A DNA stretch of 20,140 bases from Flavobacteriales bacterium. GTDB taxonomy: Bacteria; Bacteroidota; Bacteroidia; NORP154. Made by a program: the position numbers and the translations under genes. The notes under the pieces were generated by a model, which was not told the DNA's origin, searched no databases, and was given only the letters and a program-made list of their open reading frames with translations. Positions within the stretch are counted from its first letter, which is position 1. Each line of letters begins with the position of its first letter. This document shows positions 1 to 7,988 of the stretch, piece after piece. The DNA lies in contig DTSC01000476.1 of the NCBI GenBank assembly GCA_012965625.1, positions 1 through 20,140 of the forward strand. Direction: 5' to 3'.

Positions 1-1252
1 TATAAAGTTTTTCATTTGAAATAATAAGGTAGGCAGAGTCAGGATCTATGATGGTGTAGTCTGTGAATTTTGCTGTTCCCATTGATCCTACTCCTTTGAG
101 TTCGGTAATGGTGCTGGTTGAAGTTTCTGAACTTAGATAACATTCTTTTTCACCATTAGAATTTGGTACAAGGGCTCGAACGACACCATTATTTATTGTC
201 GTTTTAATCCTTTTATGGTTGGTTAAATCAAATAACCAGCAAGGGCTTGAAGTTGTAAAATTAGCGATACTTAAAAATGATTTTGTAGAAATTTGGTTAT
301 CTAATACAGACATTTTGTAGGCTGAAGCTCCTCCAAGATCAAAGATATGGGCATATTTTATGGAGATATATCCTACTGCATTTCTGTCTGTACCTGGTGC
401 TTTTGGAGTGAATATAAAGGCTGTAGAATCACCTCCCAGATAGGTCAGAGGAATATTATAGCTAAGCTTATTGACTTTAGTGCTATTATAGGTGTGGTTA
501 TTGGCAGGTCCGGATCCAATAGTAACATCAACGTCATGATCCTGTAGATTTGTTCCGACTAAAACATATTTTGCTTCTGCGTTTGGCCCAGAGTTATGAA
601 TACCAGGAGTAGAGGTATAAAATGGTGATAATGCTGTGAATGAGGGGCTGAACCATCCCTTTGTTTCGGTATATTCAGAGTCATATATAGGTACTGAATT
701 ATTCCCAATACCTGTTTTCCAATAAACTCCACCCGAGTAATTGGTGTAATAGTCCTGCCTGGATTCATGAAGGAAGTAATCAGCTGGCACATATCCTGTA
801 AAGTCAACATCATCCTCCACGCCAAGCCTATTAGTTTGTCCTGAGCTGGTCCAGGTTAAAAAATAAGTTGAGGTATCCGTATATATGCTTACATTTGGAT
901 TGGCATGCCAAGCTGGGTCTGCATACCAGGCAGTGTCCAGCCATCCAGTATTTTTTTCTCCATAAAATTCAATAAATTCTCCAGGGGAAAGTATGCTATC
1001 TGAAGGGCCTGTACCTTCCACATAAATATATTGTTCTTCACCTTTGTAAAATATTTGAAACTGCTGTGGACTTATAGAGCTGACAGGAATTCCGGCGTCA
1101 ACTAAAGCACTATAGTCAATTCGGTAAATACCATCCTCATAAACCGTGAACTTATAGTATTGTTTGTCATATTCAATCCAATCATTGGTAAAGGATTGTC
1201 CAAAAAGAATCCAAGGAAATAATAATAGTATGGTGACAAATATGTTTTTCAT
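1..1252 (-). CDS. porU2: PorU-like T9SS sortase/C25 peptidase (PorU2 type), partial
   Basis: This reading frame is open from its start to the left edge of the window, so only the first 417 residues or so are present and the 3' end is missing. It opens with a signal peptide (basic KN, then a hydrophobic run ending in LFGQ, residues 1-19). The following region, starting SFTNDWIEYDKQYYKF and including YEDGIYRIDYSAL and an IYVEG element, is the N-terminal domain typical of PorU-like C25 (gingipain-related) proteins. The last visible residues, YLIISNEKLY, match the point where the gingipain catalytic domain usually begins, so its Cys/His pair lies outside the window. In the T9SS, PorU cleaves the C-terminal signal of cargo at the outer surface and attaches the cargo to A-LPS. 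PorU2-type paralogues are less well characterised. Two adjacent ATGs (1255 and 1252) overlap the stop of the upstream PorV-like gene (ATGATGA), so the two are probably translationally coupled. The exact subfamily is inferred from recall of the family and its neighbour. Confidence 0.82.
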   Translation of the reverse strand, partial: MKNIFVTILLLFPWILFGQSFTNDWIEYDKQYYKFTVYEDGIYRIDYSALVDAGIPVSSISPQQFQIFYKGEEQYIYVEGTGPSDSILSPGEFIEFYGEKNTGWLDTAWYADPAWHANPNVSIYTDTSTYFLTWTSSGQTNRLGVEDDVDFTGYVPADYFLHESRQDYYTNYSGGVYWKTGIGNNSVPIYDSEYTETKGWFSPSFTALSPFYTSTPGIHNSGPNAEAKYVLVGTNLQDHDVDVTIGSGPANNHTYNSTKVNKLSYNIPLTYLGGDSTAFIFTPKAPGTDRNAVGYISIKYAHIFDLGGASAYKMSVLDNQISTKSFLSIANFTTSSPCWLFDLTNHKRIKTTINNGVVRALVPNSNGEKECYLSSETSTSTITELKGVGSMGTAKFTDYTIIDPDSAYLIISNEKLY

Positions 1253-2340
1253 CATTCTTCTTTGTTATCTCTTTTTGTAATGTCAAATTTTAAAGAAAAC
1301 ACATTAGATAACAATCCTACAGATTCTCCAATATTGGTTAAGGCATAATCAATATGGATAGCCCTTATCTTTACTCCAAGGCCCATATTTGGCTGGACGA
1401 TTGTCTTTTCGGTCCCATCATAATCTTTTATTTTTTGGATATACCCGATGCCTCCTCGGAGGTATGCAAACCCATTGTATCCAAGCTCAATACCCATGTG
1501 AGGGTCGATGCTAATGGGATCTCCACTTAATAATACGTTTCTCATGCCGTCAAAGGTTACATCCAGATTGATTTCTGGATAAAAGGAAAACTTTTCACCT
1601 AAATTCAGATCTTTTCCAGCCCCCAGTATAATCCTTGGCAGAGTGATTTCCAGAGAATTCTTTGGAATTTCATTTCCTGTTATGACAAAGATTGCTTCCA
1701 ATTTTTCAGTGTTAAAGTTCCAAGCGTTAAAAGTAGAAGTGATGTCTCGGCCAACAGCAGCAAATCTCCATGTGCCCATCTGGTACTGGGCGCCAATATC
1801 CAATCCAAAGCCCCAGGCAGTAGCAAATTCGCCCACTTTACGATAAATAATCTTTGCATTGCCTCCCAAGTTTAGCCCTTCAATTTTTGATTTCCTGGCA
1901 AAAGAGAACAAGAAAGCATAATCAGCTGCAGAGAAAGACCTGATCCGGTCATAATTAATGTTTCCATCTGTATCAATTAGATCAGATGTGTCTGGTATAT
2001 CATCCACACCAAAACGCAGAAGCGGTGTAAATCCTATTACTGTTGTAGCATCAATTCTTGTGGCTATGGCTCCATAGTCATATTTTGCAATGCCGGCAAA
2101 ATACTGGTTGTGCATGTAACCTATCTGGAGGTCAGTGGTGATTCCGTTTAACCCTGCCGGATTCCAGTATCCTGCCGTTACATCTTCAACCTTTGCGATA
2201 GTTGCATTCCCCATTGCCAACGACCTTGCTCCAACACCAATGCTAAGGAATTCATTGCTGTATTTTGGCGGTTGTGCATCACAAATTAAGGTTAGCATTA
2301 AAAAGGCGAGCAATAATAACTTGTGGTTCCTTGAGTACAT
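1252..2340 (-). CDS. porV2: PorV/PorQ-family T9SS outer-membrane barrel (PorV2-like)
   Basis: This is a 362-residue predicted outer-membrane beta-barrel of the PorV/FadL-like fold. A signal peptide ends near CDAQ (about residue 23). It is followed by the family signature EFLSIGVGARSLAMGNA and a GYWNPAGL element in which the Asn-Pro-Ala-Gly is conserved. The rest alternates Gly/aromatic strands such as GFGLDIGAQY. The C-terminus ends in a charged tail (DNKEE) rather than an aromatic residue. PorV binds secreted cargo after translocation and shuttles it to the PorU sortase. The immediately downstream, overlapping PorU-like gene makes a PorU2/PorV2 pair the natural reading. The chosen ATG gives a complete signal peptide, and no upstream start is needed. 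Confidence is high for the family and lower for the exact paralogue, because PorV, PorQ and PorV2 are alike. Confidence 0.82.
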   Translation of the reverse strand: MYSRNHKLLLLAFLMLTLICDAQPPKYSNEFLSIGVGARSLAMGNATIAKVEDVTAGYWNPAGLNGITTDLQIGYMHNQYFAGIAKYDYGAIATRIDATTVIGFTPLLRFGVDDIPDTSDLIDTDGNINYDRIRSFSAADYAFLFSFARKSKIEGLNLGGNAKIIYRKVGEFATAWGFGLDIGAQYQMGTWRFAAVGRDITSTFNAWNFNTEKLEAIFVITGNEIPKNSLEITLPRIILGAGKDLNLGEKFSFYPEINLDVTFDGMRNVLLSGDPISIDPHMGIELGYNGFAYLRGGIGYIQKIKDYDGTEKTIVQPNMGLGVKIRAIHIDYALTNIGESVGLLSNVFSLKFDITKRDNKEE

Positions 2341-2517
2341 TTAGTTATTGATTAAAATGAGCTTAGTTCTATTAACTAGACGAACAGCTATTAATTTGGA
2401 TGCCTATTCAATATAACGATTAAGTAATCTGGGTTTATAAGATAATTTTTAAACTTCTTATTTCCTTAATTATTATAAATATTTGGCTAAATATATGGCA
2501 TTTTTAAGCAATTAGAA

Positions 2518-2525
2518 TATTTTTG
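2518..2525 (+). promoter_or_regulatory. Candidate -7 promoter box for pssA
   Basis: TATTTTTG matches the Bacteroidota -7 consensus TAnnTTTG exactly and lies 22 bp before the pssA ATG, which would give a short leader. No well-spaced -33 TTG is visible, so the call rests on one box in AT-rich DNA. This is the divergent gap (2341-2547) between porV2 and pssA. I found no convincing box facing porV2, and nothing else in the gap. Confidence 0.35.
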
Positions 2526-2547
2526 TTTCAGGATAACGATAAATAAA

Positions 2548-3255
2548 ATGCCTATAAAATCACATTTGCCAAATTTACTTACTTGTGCCAACATGGTATG
2601 TGGCAGCTTAGCCCTTGTAATGGTGATGAGTCTTGAGCCATCAAAACTTATTTGGGCTTCTTATCTGGTAGGATTAGCGGCTGTTTTTGATTTTTTGGAT
2701 GGCATGGCAGCAAGGCTATTGAAAAGCTACACAGATTTTGGGAAACAATTGGACTCCCTAGCAGATATGTTAAGCTTTGGTGTTGTTCCTGGGGTTATTA
2801 TGTACTCCCTTATCTTAAACGAAGCTAATATGGGTGAAGAATGGCTGGCTTACTGTGGATTGTTAATACCCATATTTTCTGCCTTGCGTTTGGCAAAATA
2901 TAATATTAGCGATAATCAGTCAGATTCATTTATTGGATTGCCAACACCTGCTAATGCTCTTCTTATTGCCTCTTTGCCATTGGTTCTTGAACATGGAAAC
3001 TTGGCTATGCTGTACGTGGTGGAGAGTCCGCACTATCTCGCAGCCATGTCTGCTCTTTTGTCCTTGTTATTGGTATCTAAAATTGGTATGTTTTCACTTA
3101 AGGTTAAAACACTGAAGCTGTCTGAAAATAAACTTCAGGTTTTCTTCTTATTGTTATCGTTAATAATTATTGTTGTTTTCCAGTTCACAGCTGTCCCAAT
3201 TATTATAATTTTGTATATCGCAATTTCTACAATTAAATCTTTATTTTTTAAATAA
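2548..3255 (+). CDS. pssA: CDP-diacylglycerol--serine O-phosphatidyltransferase
   Basis: This integral membrane enzyme of 235 residues transfers the phosphatidyl group from CDP-diacylglycerol to L-serine, making phosphatidylserine, the precursor of phosphatidylethanolamine. The CDP-alcohol phosphotransferase motif is complete: D48, D51-G52, A55-R56, G65, D69 and D73 fit DxxDGxxARx8GxxxDxxxD, with the aspartates binding metal and substrate. The N-terminal PNLLTCANMVCGSLAL is the usual first segment of class II PssA, and several hydrophobic helices follow, including a strongly hydrophobic C-terminal pair. Length and motif fit the small membrane PssA type rather than the E. coli type. purS begins 10 bp downstream, so the two are probably co-transcribed even though their pathways are unrelated. 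Phosphatidylglycerophosphate synthase shares the motif, but the N-terminal segment favours PssA. Confidence 0.92.
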   Translation: MPIKSHLPNLLTCANMVCGSLALVMVMSLEPSKLIWASYLVGLAAVFDFLDGMAARLLKSYTDFGKQLDSLADMLSFGVVPGVIMYSLILNEANMGEEWLAYCGLLIPIFSALRLAKYNISDNQSDSFIGLPTPANALLIASLPLVLEHGNLAMLYVVESPHYLAAMSALLSLLLVSKIGMFSLKVKTLKLSENKLQVFFLLLSLIIIVVFQFTAVPIIIILYIAISTIKSLFFK

Positions 3256-3265
3256 ATTCCAGAAA

Positions 3266-3517
3266 ATGACATACAAGGCAGAAATCGACATAATGCCATT
3301 AAAAACATTGTTAGACCCTCAGGGTAAAGCCGTGAGTGCAAGTATGAAGAATATTGGTTTGCCAGAGATAGACGCTGTAAGAATAGGCAAGCATATTTCA
3401 TTGAAGATAGAGGCAACCTCAAAAGAAGAAGCTGAAGAAAGAGTAAAAGAGGCTTGTAAAAAATTGCTTGCTAATGAAATCATGGAGAGTTTTGAATTTT
3501 CGGTATCAGAAATGTAA
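3266..3517 (+). CDS. purS: Phosphoribosylformylglycinamidine synthase subunit PurS
   Basis: This 83-residue protein is the small structural subunit of the three-part FGAM synthase (PurS, PurQ and small PurL), which converts FGAR to FGAM in purine synthesis. PurS bridges the glutaminase and synthetase subunits. Diagnostic segments are the N-terminal strand YKAEIDIMPLKTLLDPQGKA, the central VRIGKHISLKIEA and the C-terminal helix EERVKEACKKLLAN followed by a strand. Full length matches the family (about 80-85 residues). It lies 10 bp after pssA and 61 bp before trmB, with no purL or purQ in view, so its partners must be encoded elsewhere. Its presence implies that this organism uses the split enzyme rather than the single large PurL. 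Confidence 0.93.
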   Translation: MTYKAEIDIMPLKTLLDPQGKAVSASMKNIGLPEIDAVRIGKHISLKIEATSKEEAEERVKEACKKLLANEIMESFEFSVSEM

Positions 3518-3538
3518 ATGCTTCCTTGGTGTTTGAAA

Positions 3539-3560
3539 GTTGATTTGTTCAAAAATCAAC
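3539..3560 (+). other. Perfect 8-bp hairpin in the purS-trmB gap
   Basis: GTTGATTT (3539-3546) and AAATCAAC (3553-3560) form a perfect 8-bp stem around a 6-nt loop. No run of T follows, so it does not look like an ordinary intrinsic terminator. It could instead stabilise the 3' end of the purS message or influence translation of trmB, whose TTG start is 18 nt further on. The stem is AT-rich and could be chance. Confidence 0.3.
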
Positions 3561-3578
3561 ATTAATTAAATTCCTGTT

Positions 3579-4250
3579 TTGGCAAAAAGAAAGCTAAGTC
3601 AATACGATGATCTGGCCACGTTTGAGAATGTAATACAGCCTAATCTTGATGAATTAAAAGAAGACTATTCATTAAAAGGGAAATGGGCCAAGGAATATTT
3701 TAATAATGATCATCCAATTATACTGGAATTGGGTTGTGGGAAAGGGGAATATACAATCAGTTTAGCAAAACATTTCCCTCAAAATAACTTTATAGGCATT
3801 GATAGAAAAGGTGCACGCTTGTGGGCAGGAAGTGTAAATGCTCAAAGGCATAGTTTGAAAAATGCTGCCTTCCTGAGGTTTGACATTTCATTTATTTCTA
3901 AAGTCTTTGGTCCAGGTGAAATCGCTGAGATTTGGATAACCTTTCCAGATCCGCAACCAAAAAATCGCCAGATAAAAAAGAGGCTTACCAACCCTCAGTT
4001 CCTAAGGATGTATCATGCTTTATTAGAGGATGGAGGTCTGATGCATCTCAAAACTGATAATCTTCCTTTTCATGATTACACCTTGGAAATTATCCAAGGT
4101 GAAGGTCATGAGCTCCTTATGTGTACACAGGATCTATACCATTCAGGATTAGCTGATCCATTATTGTCGATAAAGACCCATTATGAGAAGAAATTCCTTG
4201 TTCAAGGAATACCCATTACTTATTTGAAGTTTAAGCTATGTTATCCCTAA
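3579..4250 (+). CDS. trmB: tRNA (guanine-N7-)-methyltransferase TrmB
   Basis: This cytoplasmic SAM-dependent enzyme methylates N7 of G46 in the variable loop of tRNAs. It has 223 residues. The Rossmann SAM-binding motif is ILELGCGKGEYTISLAKHFP, followed by the acidic strand end FIGIDRKGARLW. The diagnostic TrmB block is TFPDPQPKNRQIKKRLTNPQ, with the FPDP, K and KKRL residues expected of the family, and LKTDN follows. The start is TTG: MAKRKLSQYDD aligns with the usual N-terminus of the Bacteroidota enzyme, and an in-frame stop at 3567-3569 leaves no ATG upstream. Its end overlaps the convergent cyanophycinase gene by 20 bp. Confidence 0.93.
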   Translation: MAKRKLSQYDDLATFENVIQPNLDELKEDYSLKGKWAKEYFNNDHPIILELGCGKGEYTISLAKHFPQNNFIGIDRKGARLWAGSVNAQRHSLKNAAFLRFDISFISKVFGPGEIAEIWITFPDPQPKNRQIKKRLTNPQFLRMYHALLEDGGLMHLKTDNLPFHDYTLEIIQGEGHELLMCTQDLYHSGLADPLLSIKTHYEKKFLVQGIPITYLKFKLCYP

Positions 4251-5106
4251 TGGATGAAAAGGAGGAAATAAATTTCCTTTCGGAGAAAGAATATCCATTA
4301 CCCTGTACTAAAATATGAACATTCAGGTTCTCAATGGCAATAGGTTCGTTATCAGCAACTGAAGCAATGTTCGAGTATTTTATATTTTCCCCATCCACGA
4401 TTATTACAAGCCCTGTCCCTATTGCTTCCATGTGATTGGCGGACGTAATTAGAAGCCCAGTGTTTTCACCAAGACCTATGCCCAGGCAAACAGGGTTAGT
4501 GGCTACTGCCTGAAATAATCTGCTAAACCTCCCTCGCTTTACAAAATGAGAGTCAAACGTGACATCTTTAATAAATCCAAGTCCTCTCGATAGGTTAACC
4601 TCATTTTTTAACAATGCTTTAGAGCTGCTTCCTTGGATCATAGTATTAGACATGGCCATCGCTCCAGCACTCGTTCCAGCTACAACAAAAGGTTCGTTTT
4701 GATATTTATTCAACATTAATTTAATTATATCAGAGCCACCGAAGATTGTGGTAAGACGCAGCTGATTTCCTCCGGTAAAAAGAACTCCCTTGGCATCAAT
4801 TATTCGCCTTTGGTATTCCTCGTTTTCAATATCTTTTCTTTCATTTATATGAACAACGCCAATGTTATTATGGCCTAACCGATCAAACGCTTCCAAGTAA
4901 CGTTCCCCTGTTTCTAATGGGATTTTTGAGGCAGTGGGGATAATCTCAATCCTGGGATTTTCTCCGTCCAGCTCCTTTAACATCCTTGCCAGAATGCCTA
5001 ATTCAAAAGATTCAGGATTTGTGTTGGGAGCATTGTTGAAGTCGTCCTCATCTCCTTTATTGACTGCTCCTCCTATCGCTATAAGTTTTCCTTTTGGAGT
5101 ATCCAA
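4231..5106 (-). CDS. cphB: Cyanophycinase (peptidase family S51)
   Basis: This 291-residue exopeptidase releases beta-Asp-Arg dipeptides from cyanophycin. The S51 nucleophile motif is VVAGTSAGAMAMS, with S146 as the catalytic serine. H187 in DSHFVKRGRFSR and E214 in GIGLGENTG fit the other active-site positions known for cyanophycinase. The start KGKLIAIGGA and the segment LFTGGNQLRL are also typical. No signal peptide is visible, so it should be cytoplasmic, like the classic CphB. The Asp usually seen before the active-site Glu is Gly213 here, a mild departure. The gene is divergent from cyanophycin synthetase across 168 bp, which makes the substrate assignment strong. Alternative S51 members (dipeptidase E) are shorter and lack this context. 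Confidence 0.93.
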   Translation of the reverse strand: MDTPKGKLIAIGGAVNKGDEDDFNNAPNTNPESFELGILARMLKELDGENPRIEIIPTASKIPLETGERYLEAFDRLGHNNIGVVHINERKDIENEEYQRRIIDAKGVLFTGGNQLRLTTIFGGSDIIKLMLNKYQNEPFVVAGTSAGAMAMSNTMIQGSSSKALLKNEVNLSRGLGFIKDVTFDSHFVKRGRFSRLFQAVATNPVCLGIGLGENTGLLITSANHMEAIGTGLVIIVDGENIKYSNIASVADNEPIAIENLNVHILVQGNGYSFSERKFISSFSSIRDNIA

Positions 5107-5130
5107 TATTTCTTCTGCAATTAATCAATA

Positions 5131-5138
5131 CAAAATTA
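5131..5138 (-). promoter_or_regulatory. Candidate -7 promoter box for cphB
   Basis: Read on the minus strand, TAATTTTG matches TAnnTTTG exactly and ends 25 bp before the cphB start, giving a short leader. A minus-strand TTG sits about 24 bp further upstream, slightly beyond the usual -33 spacing. For the divergent cphA I see only a one-mismatch box, GATATTTG at 5226-5233, so its promoter is left uncalled. Confidence 0.38.
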
Positions 5139-5274
5139 CCTCATTTAAAATCGGTCTTTTGTCAAAAAAATTGTTTTTATCAACAAAATCTATCAGCGAT
5201 TCTATAAAAAAACGATATAATTCAGGATATTTGCACCAAGAGGTTCCTCTGGAACTTTATAATTATACAAGGCA

Positions 5275-7923
5275 ATGAAAATTCTGGATATTAAAGTAAT
5301 GAGAGGACCGAATTATTGGTCTATTCGAAGAGGAAAATTGATCGTGATGCGATTGGACCTGGAAGAAATGGAAGAGCTCCCATCTAATAAAATTGATGGT
5401 TTTTATGAGAGGATGAACAGTCTTTTGCCATCTATGCATAGTCATCGTTGCTCAATTGGAAAGACAGGCGGTTTTTTTAAGAGGGTAGAGGATGGCACTT
5501 GGATGGGTCATATTGCAGAGCATGTTGCACTTGAGATTCAAACATTGGCTGGTATGGATTGTGGATTTGGGCGAACTCGTGAAACTGGAACGAAAGGCAT
5601 TTATAATGTGGTTTTCACCTATACTGAAGAAAAAGTTGGCGTATTTGCTGCTAAATCAGCCGTAAAAATTGTGGAAGCGCTTATAGCTGGCAAATCTTAT
5701 GACCTTGAAGCTGACATACAGGAAATGCGTGAAATTCGTGAGGCAGAAAGATTGGGGCCAAGTACTGGATCAATTGTTGAAGAAGCAAAGCAAAGAGATA
5801 TTCCTTATATACGGTTAAACCGTCATTCTTTGGTGCAGCTGGGCTATGGGGTCAACCAGAAAAGAATCAGGGCTACCATATCGAGTGAAACAAGCAATAT
5901 TGCGGTTGACCTTGCCTGTGATAAGGAAGAAACCAAGAATTTATTGGGGAGGGCTGGGGTTTCCGTGCCAAATGGCAGGATAATCCGAAATGAGAAAGAT
6001 CTTGATTGGGTGGTTAAAAAGCTAGGCTTTCCTTTAGTGGTAAAGCCGGTAGATGGAAATCATGGTAAGGGTGCTACTATCAATATTACCAAGCTTGAAG
6101 AAGCTAAATTGGCGTTTGCTTCTGCCAGGAAATTCTCACGAAGGGTGATTGTGGAAAAATACATCACTGGTTTTGATTTCAGGTTATTAGTGATCGATTA
6201 TAAATTTGTCGCTGCAGCTAAAAGGACTCCAGCTTGTGTGGTGGGTGATGGGAAATCTACCATCCAGAAGCTTATTGATTTGGTTAATGAAGATCCAAGA
6301 AGAGGGTATGGGCATGAGAATGTTCTCACTGAGATCAAGGTTGACCAAATGACCGAGCGCATATTGAAGAGCTTGAAATTAACGCTTAAGACGATATTGC
6401 CAAAAGATGAGATTCTATCTTTGAAGACAACAGCAAATTTAAGTACAGGAGGAACATCACAAGATGTTACCCATAAAGTACATCCATATAATGTATTCAT
6501 GGCTGAGCGTGTTTCAAGGGTGATAGGTTTGGATATCTGTGGTTTAGATATAATGGCTCCTGATTTGGAAGTGCCGATTCATGAAAATGGAGGGGCAGTA
6601 CTTGAGGTTAACGCTGCACCAGGATTTCGGATGCACCTTGATCCTACTGATGGACTGCCAAGAAATGTTGCAGAACCAGTAATAGACATGCTTTACCCAA
6701 CGGGCACAACTACCAGGATTCCTATTGTTGCAGTTACTGGTACGAATGGTAAAACAACTACAGTTCGGCTGATATCTCATATTATGAAGAATGTAGGTAA
6801 AAAGGTTGGTTATACCACTTCTGATGGCATCTATATTCAGAACCGTATGCTCGAAAAGGGAGATTGCTCAGGCCCTAAAAGTGCTGAATTTGTGTTGATG
6901 GATCCTACAGTAGATTTTGCTGTTTTAGAATGTGCTAGAGGCGGATTGTTAAGGTCTGGATTGGGGTTTAATCAATGTGATATCGGCGTTGTAACCAATA
7001 TTGCACCAGATCACCTGGGCTTGCAGGACATCAATACTGTTGAGCAATTGGCCCGGGTTAAGGCAGTTGTGCCAGAAACAGTAAATCGCGGTGGTTATGC
7101 TGTTCTCAACGCTGATGATGATTTGGTGTTTAACATGCAAGGTAAACTGGATTGTAAAATTGCCTTGTTTAGCATGAATGAAAAGAATCCTAGAATCCAG
7201 GAGCATTGTAAAAATGGCGGTATCGCAGCGATTTATGAAAATGGTTATGTAACCATTAATAAAGGCGGGTGGAAAATTCGCATTGATAAAGTAACCAACA
7301 TGCCGCTTACGTTTTCCGGTACAGCAGTATTTATGATACAAAATATTTTGCCGGCGGCCTTAACATGCTTTTTAAGAAACGTGAAAATTGAGGAGCTTAG
7401 ATTGGCCTTGCAAACTTTTATACCATCTCCTGCCCAAACACCGGGCAGAATGAACTGGTTTGATTTCCAGAACTTCAAGGTACTGCTTGATTTTGCTCAC
7501 AACCCTGCAGGGCTAAGGGCCATTGGTAAATTTTTAGAAAAGATTGAGGAAAGTCCTAAAATAGGAGTAATTTCAGGTACAGGAGACCGAAGGGATGAAG
7601 ACATTGTTGAGTTCGGTAAATATTCTGCCAAGATCTTTGATGAAATCGTTATTCGTCAGGACTGTCATTTAAGGGGTAGGACAGCAGAAGAAATTGTTGG
7701 CTTGCTAGAAAAAGGTGTTCGTTCGGAAAGCAAAAAAATACCAGTTGAGATAATTTATGATGAAAAGACCGCTATTACAAGTACTTTTAAAAGGGCACCA
7801 AAAGGCTCCTTGATTATTATTTTATGTGAAACTGTTCAGGGCGGATTGGACCTTGTAACCGAGTTTAAAGAAAAAGAAACTAGTGTTAAGATCCTTAAAA
7901 AGGACATACCAAATTTAAATTGA
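5275..7923 (+). CDS. cphA: Cyanophycin synthetase (CphA1 type)
   Basis: This 882-residue enzyme makes cyanophycin by ATP-dependent addition of Asp to the poly-Asp backbone and of Arg to its side chains. Three domains are visible. The N-terminal domain (about 1-160) contains HRCS, GGFFKRVEDGT and the metal-site-like H79-I-A-E82-H83. The ATP-grasp domain (about 210-480) contains GFPLVVKPVDGNHGKGAT and EVNAAPGFRMHLDPTDG. The Mur-ligase-like domain (about 485-870) contains the P-loop G489-TNGKTT and later LLDFAHNPAGL and ISGTGDRRDED. The length and the presence of both ATP sites indicate CphA1 rather than the shorter CphA2. The ATG at 5275 gives the family N-terminus MKILDIKVMRGPNYWSI. The gene is divergent from cphB, and the alkyltransferase-like gene follows closely. 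Confidence 0.95.
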   Translation: MKILDIKVMRGPNYWSIRRGKLIVMRLDLEEMEELPSNKIDGFYERMNSLLPSMHSHRCSIGKTGGFFKRVEDGTWMGHIAEHVALEIQTLAGMDCGFGRTRETGTKGIYNVVFTYTEEKVGVFAAKSAVKIVEALIAGKSYDLEADIQEMREIREAERLGPSTGSIVEEAKQRDIPYIRLNRHSLVQLGYGVNQKRIRATISSETSNIAVDLACDKEETKNLLGRAGVSVPNGRIIRNEKDLDWVVKKLGFPLVVKPVDGNHGKGATINITKLEEAKLAFASARKFSRRVIVEKYITGFDFRLLVIDYKFVAAAKRTPACVVGDGKSTIQKLIDLVNEDPRRGYGHENVLTEIKVDQMTERILKSLKLTLKTILPKDEILSLKTTANLSTGGTSQDVTHKVHPYNVFMAERVSRVIGLDICGLDIMAPDLEVPIHENGGAVLEVNAAPGFRMHLDPTDGLPRNVAEPVIDMLYPTGTTTRIPIVAVTGTNGKTTTVRLISHIMKNVGKKVGYTTSDGIYIQNRMLEKGDCSGPKSAEFVLMDPTVDFAVLECARGGLLRSGLGFNQCDIGVVTNIAPDHLGLQDINTVEQLARVKAVVPETVNRGGYAVLNADDDLVFNMQGKLDCKIALFSMNEKNPRIQEHCKNGGIAAIYENGYVTINKGGWKIRIDKVTNMPLTFSGTAVFMIQNILPAALTCFLRNVKIEELRLALQTFIPSPAQTPGRMNWFDFQNFKVLLDFAHNPAGLRAIGKFLEKIEESPKIGVISGTGDRRDEDIVEFGKYSAKIFDEIVIRQDCHLRGRTAEEIVGLLEKGVRSESKKIPVEIIYDEKTAITSTFKRAPKGSLIIILCETVQGGLDLVTEFKEKETSVKILKKDIPNLN

Positions 7924-7988
7924 CAAGGGCCAAAAGTCAGAAAATCCAAGTTCCAGAAAGTGTGTTGGCCATTTGTGTTTTTCCTCTT

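Noticed and set aside
5226..5233. GATATTTG as the cphA promoter
   Set aside because: It has one mismatch in the essential TA and no -33 TTG at a suitable distance.
6949..7341. A 130-codon minus-strand frame inside cphA
   Set aside because: It is antisense to a strongly conserved Mur-ligase region, has no recognisable domain, and reads as a shadow frame.
7920..7988. TTG at 7920 as the start of the ATL gene
   Set aside because: The extra 23 residues have no family resemblance; the ATG at 7989 directly precedes the conserved domain.
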